Positions 57,416-64,000 of a stretch of 64,000 nt of DNA are shown here, piece by piece. The DNA comes from Desmodus rotundus. Lineage: Eukaryota; Chordata; Mammalia; Chiroptera; Phyllostomidae. The DNA is taken from assembly GCF_022682495.2 (NCBI RefSeq), contig NC_071397.1, forward strand, positions 24,691,427 through 24,755,426. Reading direction: 5' to 3'. Position 1 is the stretch's first letter. Every line of letters begins with the position of its first letter. The notes beneath the pieces were generated by a model. That model saw only the letters and a program-made list of their open reading frames with translations, made no database searches and had not been told where the DNA came from. The translations under genes were made by a program, and so were the position numbers.

Positions 57416-58446
57416 TAAAAATTTTATCTTTTTTAAAGAAAACAAAATTATTTAAAAAATTTAATTTAACTTTGTACTTAGCAAATGGAATTTATAGATT
57501 ATGGCCATACACTAATATTGGTATAATTCTTAAAATTTGCATAATGCTATAACATAACAATATTCATACTTGATTTTTTACATTGTGTTTCACTTATGTT
57601 TGTAAAAAATATTTTTGGGTTTCATAAGTTTTACCCCAAGTCCTCTCTTAATACAGAACTATTCAAATAATTTTTGTTTGAAGAACATCTCCTGTCATAA
57701 AATTTATTTTTGATTACCTAATTCTAACTGAATGTTCTGTGGTTGATGTCTGCCAGATTGCCATTGGATGATAATTTTTAATGTAATAATTGACTTTATG
57801 GGATTCTGTGACTTTTGTCATATTTGCAACTTCACTTTAAAATAGATTTTCTTATCTTTAACTTATATGACAATCAGAGGGAAAGACTGCAACACCCAAA
57901 GATGTGGTCGTGATTGGTCATAATAGCCAAATGGCCAGCAGGGAAGGATGAGTGGGCGGTCTTGTTAACTCCTGAGTGTGTTCACACCATGGCAGCCTCC
58001 ACTGTCTTATATGCTATATTGACTGTGGAAAACCCAGACTGTGTCCACTTAAATAATACATATTTAAACAAGGAGGTGTCTGTTGATATATTTCACTGTT
58101 AAATATAATGAATGTAACTGATAATGGCTGATTAGACTAGGAAGAATTTACACAATAGCTACTTAATCACGTTAAACTTGATTATCTGAAGGAGACCATA
58201 TAAAGTTTAGGGAGATGTGAGAAGATACAGGGAAGAAAATGGACTATGTCTAGAAAACAGGCAGAATTCATCAATTTTTTTTCAAATGTCAGATTTATGC
58301 CAAATTTCAAATACTGTTTTTACACATTAAGAAAGCATGTAGAGATGTTGAGATTTTTCTGTCATTCTCCCAATGGTGCCTCGTGGGGTAAAACCTGTAA
58401 TAGAAAGACACTAACTTTGCCTCAGGGTTCTTGTCCACGTGCTCCA

Positions 58447-58468
58447 CCCCCCCCCCCCCCCCCCCCCC
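58447..58468. repeat. Homopolymer of 22 C
   Basis: An uninterrupted C run; G-quadruplex-prone on the minus strand. Length as assembled. Confidence 0.9.
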
Positions 58469-58499
58469 GACATCTCTCGGTAAGAATCTGCTGTTGTGG

Positions 58500-58525
58500 G
58501 TGCGTGTGCGCACGCGCGCATGTGT
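58500..58525. repeat. 26-nt alternating purine-pyrimidine tract (Z-DNA type)
   Basis: GTGCGTGTGCGCACGCGCGC followed by ATGTGT alternates purine and pyrimidine at every step and includes the palindrome TGCGCA. Such GC/GT alternations are the classic left-handed Z-DNA formers. It is CpG-dense in AT-rich surroundings. Confidence 0.85.
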
Positions 58526-60099
58526 TATGTAATCAGCATTTACAGTAGAACTTTTCTGTCTGATTTCTTCCACTGCTGCTCATAATATTATGCAGTCTTT
58601 TAAAAAGCCATTTATGTATTTTTGGATTATCTTAAAGCCATTTTGTGGAATATTAAACATGTATTTTATTACATTATTACACAGCTAAAAGAGCACATTA
58701 TACTTTAGAAGTAGTAAATATTAGTACGTGAAATTAAACTCTGTCTAGAATCTCTTCACTTATTCATTAAAATGTCAGACTTTCCCTGGTTATTTTTTGA
58801 GAGAATTTGGCACAGAAGTGAAGCAAAAGAGATGTCATATTGTGGTAACTTTCAATGACTTTTCAAATAAAGATCTGAATTTTAGATAACCTGGAGTAAA
58901 TTTTAAGGCTAAAATTATAGAAAAAACGATTTGAAATAGTAGTATAAGGTAAAAGAAATATAAAATCAGACATTTTAGTGTGTGATAGCATTTTGGGTTA
59001 TACTTGTAGTTATATTTAATTTCTCTCAATGAGGTATTTTAATGTGATTTTATGAATTTTTGAAAGTGATGATATTGTTAATTTAATTGAGAGGTTATAT
59101 TTGCAACCATCACTACTGATAAAAGGTAAAGGAAAGTAGGAGTAAATGTGTAAAAATTACATCACAATCAGAAAAAGGAGTATTGATCTTCTTAGGTGCC
59201 CACTCCACTAGAATTGCTCGCATTAAGCATTAACTAGATGTTTTTGAATAGGTGAATGCGTGGTTACATTGATGGATGCACACTAAGTCCTTTGGCAAGG
59301 AAATGCCTAGTTCGCTTCATGTCCTTCTATCTTACCGCTCCTTTATTGTACTGTATCTATTTTCCATTGACATTTCAGCATTGAGGAAATGTTTTTACTA
59401 TGTAAAAATAATTAATAAATCATGCAAATACTAGGAGAATCAAATTCTGCTTAGTAATTATCATATCAATTGTCATGTCAGAAGCTACTCCTTAAGGTGA
59501 TATTTCTTAAAATTCTAAAGTTATAAATAAAATTGACAGATTTGGCAATTAAGGATTAATTCTATCATTCTATAAACACGTATTTTTCTAGTAACATATG
59601 TGCTATATAAATAGCACAGGTTTACACTGCAAGCAGAAGACAAATGAGATATTTTAGTGGTCACTTGCTGAAATTCTCTTTCTCTCTCTTTTTAAAAATT
59701 TAATCTTTATTGCATTTTTCTCCCATTACCATTTAGTCCCCTCTTATTCCCTCCACCCAGCAATCACCACACTGTTGTCCACGCCCATGAGTCCTTCTTC
59801 CTTTTTGCTGGATCCCTCCACCCCTAACCACCCCAACCCCACCCTAGCTGTCATCTGCTCTCCACTCTGAGTCTGCCCCATTTTTCTTGTTAGTTCAGTT
59901 TCTTCATTGAACTCCACATATTAGTGAAATCATATGGTATTTGTCTTTCTTTGACTGGCTTATTTCAATTAGCATAATGTTCTCCAGGTGCATCCATACT
60001 GTGGCAAAGGGAAAAATTTTCTTCTTTTTTATAGCTGAGTAGTATTCCATTGTGTAACTGTCCCATACTTATTCTACCAACTCATCTACTGATGGGCAT

Positions 60100-62560
60100 T
60101 GGGCTGCTTCCATCTCTTGGTGATTGTAAATAACATTACAATGAACATAGGGCTGCTTCTGTTCTTTCAAATTAGTCTTTTGGGTTCCTTTGGATATATT
60201 CCCAGAAATGGGATAGCTGGGTCTAAAGGCAGATCCATTTTTAATTGTTTTTCTTTCTTGTGTCTCAAAATTTATTTATTTTTTAAATTTTTATTTATTT
60301 TATTATTAATGTTCAAATACAGTTTTCTCCATTTTCCCACCAGCCCTTTCCCCTGTCCTACCCACCCCCACCTCCCACCCTCAATCCTACTCCCCTTTGG
60401 CTTTGTCCATGGGTCCTTTATACATGTTCATTTTTAATTTTTTGAGGTATCTCCATACTGCTTTCCACAGTAGCTACACCAATGTGCATTCCCACCAACA
60501 GTGCAAAAGGGGTTCCCATTCTCCACATCCTCACCAGCACATGTTTGTTAATTTATTGATGATAGCCATTCTCACAGGTGTGATATGATATCTCACTGTG
60601 GTTTTAATTTGCATTTCTCTGATGATTAATGACGTTGAGCATCTTTTCATATGCCTATTGACCATCAGTATGTCCTCTTTGGAGAAGTGTCTATTCAGGC
60701 CCTTTGTCCAAATTTTAATTGGGTTGTTTGTTTTTTTGCTGTTGACTTTTGAAGTTTTTAAATAAATTTTGGCTACTAACCCCTTATCAGATGTATTGGT
60801 GAATATGTTCTCCCATTTTGTGGGATGTCTTTTTATTTTGTTGATGAATTCCTTTGTGTGCAAAAGCTCTTTAGTTTGATGTAGTCTCACTTACTTATTT
60901 TTAATATTTTTTCCCTTTGCCTGGGGAGATATATCCCATAAAATATTGCTATGAGCAATGTCCGATTTTGCTGCCTATGCTTTCTTCTAGGATTTTTATG
61001 CTTTGGGGCCTAACATTTAAGCCTTTGATCTATTTTGAATTTAGTCTTAGTGTGGTATAAGAAGGTGTTACAGTTTCATTTTTCTTCATGTATCTGTCCA
61101 GTATTCACAACACCATTTATTGAATAGACTATCTTTAGCCCATTGTATGTACTTGCTTCCTCTGTCAAATACTAATTGACTATAAAGGTGTGTGTTTATT
61201 TCTGGACTCTCTATTATGTTCCATTGATCTATGTTTCTGTTTTTATGCCAGTGCCATGCTGTTTTGATTACTATGGCCTTATAGTATAGTTTGATATTAA
61301 GTAGTGCGATTCTTCCAACTTTGTTTTTCTTTCTGAGGATCGCTATTGCTATGTGGGGCCTTTTGTGGTTCCATATAAATTTTTGAATATTTGTTCTAAT
61401 TCTGTGAAATTGTCACTGGAATCTTGATAGGAATTGTGTTGAATATATAGATTGCTTTGGGTAGTATGGACATTTTAGTGATATTAATTCTTCCTCTTCA
61501 TGAACGCAGTATGTGCTTATACTTATTTGTATCTTCTTCAATGTCTTATAATTTTCTGAGTGCAAGTCTTTTACTTCCTTAGGTTTATTCATAGATATTT
61601 TATTCTTTTTGAAGCAAGTGTAATTGTGATTGTTTTCTTAATTTCCCTTTCTGTTAGTTTGTTATTGGCATATAAACTGCAAATGATTTCTGGGTATTAA
61701 TTTTGTATCTTGCTGCTTTCCTGAATTAATTTATCGGTTCCAGTAGTTTCTTGGTGGAATCTTTGGGGTTCTCTAAGTACAGTATCAGGTCATCTGCAAA
61801 TAATGACAGTTTTACTTCTTCCTCTTAAACTTGATTGCCTTTTATTTCTTCTTGTCTGATTGGTGTGGCTAGGACTCCCAGTTCTATGTTGAATGAGAGG
61901 TGAAAGGAGGCACCCCTGTCTTGTTCCTGATCTTAAGGAAGACACTTGTAGTTTTTGTCCATTGAGTATGATACTGGCAGTAGATTTGTCATATGTGGCC
62001 TTTATTAATTTAGGTATGTTCTCTTTAATCCCTCTTTGCTGAGAGTTTTTATCATAAATGGGTGCTAGATTTTATCAAATGCTTTTTCTGCATCTATTGA
62101 TATTGACCATGTGATTTTTTTAACTTCATTTTGTTTATGTGGTGAATCACATTTACTGATTTGCAAATATTGTACCAACCTTGCATTTCTGGGATAAATC
62201 CCACTTGATCATGGTATATTCAGTTTGCTAATATTTTGTTGAGGATTTTAGCATGTATGTTCATCAGGGATATTGGCCTATAATTTTCTTTCTTTGTAGT
62301 GTCTTTATCTGGTTTTGCATTTAGGATAATGCTGGCCTCATAAAATGAGTGTGGGAGTGTTCCCTCCTTTTGAATTTTGTCAAATAGTTTGAGGAGAGGT
62401 GTTAGTTCTCAGAATGTTTGGTAAAACTCACCAGTGAAGCCCTCCTGTCCAGGGATTTCATTTGTTGGGAGTGTTTTGATAACTGTTTCAATTTCACTGT
62501 TGTGATCTGTCTATTCTGATTCTCTGATTCTTCCTTATTTAGTTTTGGAAGATTGTATGT
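60100..62560 (-). pseudogene. L1 ORF2 relic (reverse transcriptase and C-terminal part; endonuclease absent)
   Basis: ORF2p of L1 copies RNA into DNA at the target site. On the minus strand the RT is recognisable from a TYNLPKLNKEESENQN-type segment at about 62560 through the catalytic FADDL (61789-61800, with LILYLENPKDSTKKL following). It continues to the C-terminal block at 60890-60531, with [33 protein letters not shown] and [20 protein letters not shown]. The C-terminal knuckle is interrupted near the nested insertion. Many stops and frameshifts. The N-terminal endonuclease domain is missing because of the deletion described in the findings. Confidence 0.85.
60247..60428 (-). mobile_element. 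Nested 5'-truncated L1 3' UTR
   Basis: 'TGTTCAAATACAGTTTTCTC', pyrimidine-rich sequence and 'TTTGTCCATGGGTCCTTTAT' match the L1 3' UTR in reverse. CATTTTTAATT at 60236-60246 and 60429-60439 is a perfect 11-bp duplication, so this is a second insertion into the older L1's ORF2. Confidence 0.9.
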
Positions 62561-62800
62561 TTCTGGGAATTCTTTATTTCTGATTCCTTTTTTATGGTTT
62601 CTATGTCTTTTTTTCATGCTTTTGAATATCTTTATAATTATTAGTCTAAACTCTCTATCTGATAAATTGCTTGCCTCCATTTCATCTAGTTCCTCTTCTG
62701 GAGGATTCTCTTGTTGTTTCATTTGGGGCCTGTTTCTTTTGTCTTCCTTTTTTGGCTGCCTCTTTGTATTTGTTTCTATGTTTTAGGTAGATCTGCAAAG
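62560..62800 (-). pseudogene. L1 ORF1 N-terminal fragment fused to ORF2 sequence
   Basis: On the minus strand 62722-62402 one open frame of 106 codons starts in ORF1 (EEELDEMEASNLSDREFRLI, the start of its coiled coil, as in the ORF1 at 4437). After roughly residues 40-54 it continues as ORF2 (TYNLPKLNKEESENQ). After the ITT segment it leaves the ORF2 frame. The upstream ORF1 start region (KHRNKYKEAAKKGRQKK) lies in another frame at about 62790. So the coiled-coil rest, RRM and CTD of ORF1 are missing. Confidence 0.75.
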
Positions 62801-63718
62801 ACTGTGGTGTAGGCCTTTGTGAGATGCTGTTTGTGACTGCCCTGGGGTCCACCCATTTGGAGCTATCAGAAATCCACAGCATGTGGCTCCCTCTGCTGGG
62901 CCTGTTTATGTGCAGAAAGAAGCAGGCTGATTACTAAGGCTGGGTTTTGTCAGCACTGCGCCCTGGGAAGGGTGAGCTGAAGTCTCATAGAACAGCCAGA
63001 GGTCCACCTTAGTTGTTAAACTAATCACTAATATAGCCTCAAGCTGTAATCAGCAGCCTGACTTAACCTCCACAGGATGGGGCAGAGTAATTCCTGTGGG
63101 TGGGGCTATTGCTTCCCCTCAGGCTGATGCCATTTGGAGGGGAGTGCTGTACCTGAGACAGATGGTCTCTGCAGTATGGGGAATGAGTGCAGGGATCTTG
63201 GTGGCTGTTCCTTCAGTTCTCTCCCCAGAGCCACTAGCACTATACTCTCTTCAAGTGTCTCTAGTCCACTCCTCCCTCCCTTTGCCAGAGGCCAGGGTAA
63301 GTGGCTGCAAATGAAATTTTGTGCACTGGACTGAGTCTCCAGTCATCTCTCCCTGGCAACCCTGTTTCTATTTACAGCTGGATGTTATCTGGGTTTCTTT
63401 CTGGCTCTGGTGCTGTAGGCTGGGGAGCCCGGCTTGGGGTTTATACACCATACGTCTCAGTGGGACCTATGGCCACTGAAATATCCCTCCAGAACTTCAG
63501 CTGCTGTCTACTGGAGTCCAGCCATACCTCTCACGCTGCCTTGGCACTCCCTGCCAGTCTGTGGTAAAGTGGTTTCTTCTGTCTGTTCATGGTTATAAGT
63601 TCCTCTCTATCTAGTGTTAGTTGGTTATTCAGGATGATTTCTCTGCAATTTAGTTTTAATTCCAGATTGGCCCTGGGAGGAGGTTAGTGTGGCTTCCACT
63701 TAATCCTCCACCATCTTG
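62801..63718 (-). promoter_or_regulatory. L1 5' UTR (former internal promoter)
   Basis: A GC-richer leader of about 0.9 kb upstream of ORF1, ending at the L1 5' terminus (the CCATCTTG side at about 63711-63718). L1 5' UTRs hold the internal promoter. Open frames here are chance-like, and current activity is unlikely in this decayed copy. Confidence 0.6.
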
Positions 63719-63737
63719 AATTCTCTCCCTCTCTTTC

Positions 63738-64000
63738 ATCTTTCTTACTCTCTCCTCTCCTGGAGACCCTGAGAATCGGTTGAGCTTAAATATTTGTCAT
63801 AGTTACATCTCAGCATGAACTCACTATCTCATATGGTAACTGTGTATGCAATTCTCAATTCTTCAGCTAGTGGGTATTCATACATTTGTAATCAATGACC
63901 ATGCAATTTCAAATGTCACTCACGCACTTCCTCCATTTCATTTTCCAGCACGAGGCTTTCTATGCTATTTTCAATTCTGTTCTCTCCTCCATATTTCTTC
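63738..64000. other. Flanking DNA at the window end
   Basis: No repeat or gene was recognised; it starts with pyrimidine-rich sequence outside the L1. Confidence 0.4.

Larger units (their letters stand above)
57416..59671. other. Single-copy DNA with a non-B-DNA cluster at 58447-58525
   Basis: No gene recognised. Apart from the C run and the alternating purine/pyrimidine tract, listed separately, the stretch is AT-rich and plain. Confidence 0.5.
59691..63718 (-). mobile_element. End-to-end L1, antisense, internally deleted (about 4.0 kb)
   Basis: The 3' UTR and tail are at the left (59691 on), ORF2 to about 62560, the N-terminal part of ORF1 to about 62800, and the 5' UTR to 63718, whose reverse complement starts CAAGATGGTGGAGGATTAAG. 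The flanks AATTCTCTTTCTCTCTCTTT (59672 on) and AATTCTCTCCCTCTCTTTCA (63719 on) are similar, consistent with a target-site duplication. Compared with a 6-7 kb L1, most of ORF1 and the ORF2 endonuclease are gone. It contains a later L1 3' end (60247-60428). Confidence 0.85.

Noticed and set aside
1..64000. CRISPR arrays, operons, prokaryotic genes, phage or bacterial elements
   Set aside because: No regularly spaced repeats and no dense coding; all identified repeats are mammalian.

Overview
This window looks like mammalian nuclear DNA, most probably from a bat. It is AT-rich, has no recognisable host gene, and consists mainly of interspersed repeats separated by single-copy DNA. The bat call rests on at least five tRNA-derived SINEs whose head reads like 'ccctggctggtgtggctcagtgg' with a pyrimidine-rich body, which is the Ves family of chiropteran SINEs. 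Supporting it are LINE-1 copies sharing a GT/GGA-rich 3' UTR, two short mariner copies and ancient mammalian repeats (MIR, L2, MaLR LTRs, MER5/MER20-type hAT elements). I cannot name the species, and the window could be intergenic or part of a very long intron.

Layout. 1-575 holds the start of an antisense L1. 3056-6055 is a near-complete ORF1-only, HAL1-like LINE that has itself received a Ves SINE and a short L1 3' end. 6-16 kb is single-copy DNA with MIRs, a MER5-like copy, old L1 fragments, a local tandem duplication and a 121-bp mariner MITE. 16.7-19.4 kb has an L1 3' end and a 2-kb 5'-truncated L1 inserted in an L2. 20-33 kb holds Ves SINEs, MaLR LTRs, old L1 pieces, a 5'-inverted L1 and a 26-bp 'SINE head' flanked by a target-site-like duplication. 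35.0-35.7 and 41.3-41.9 kb are two internally deleted mariners with TIRs and TA duplications. 42-58 kb is mostly single-copy with scattered old repeats, a 27-bp-arm hairpin at 54.6 kb and a C-run/Z-DNA-type cluster at 58.45 kb. 59.7-63.7 kb is an end-to-end but internally deleted antisense L1 in which ORF1 runs into the reverse transcriptase part of ORF2.

Function. I see no intact host coding gene and no intact, mobile-competent element. The LINE, SINE and mariner relics are related only through transposition biology: Ves SINEs use L1 machinery in trans, and the short mariners would have needed transposase from a full-length relative. A few unannotated stretches (about 27.0-27.4, 51.9-52.3 and 56.3-56.7 kb) look like possible conserved non-coding elements, but this cannot be shown without cross-species alignment. 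I found no convincing new biological system. The items most worth checking are the deletion-fused L1, the near-perfect hairpin, the tail-less SINE head and the deleted mariners.
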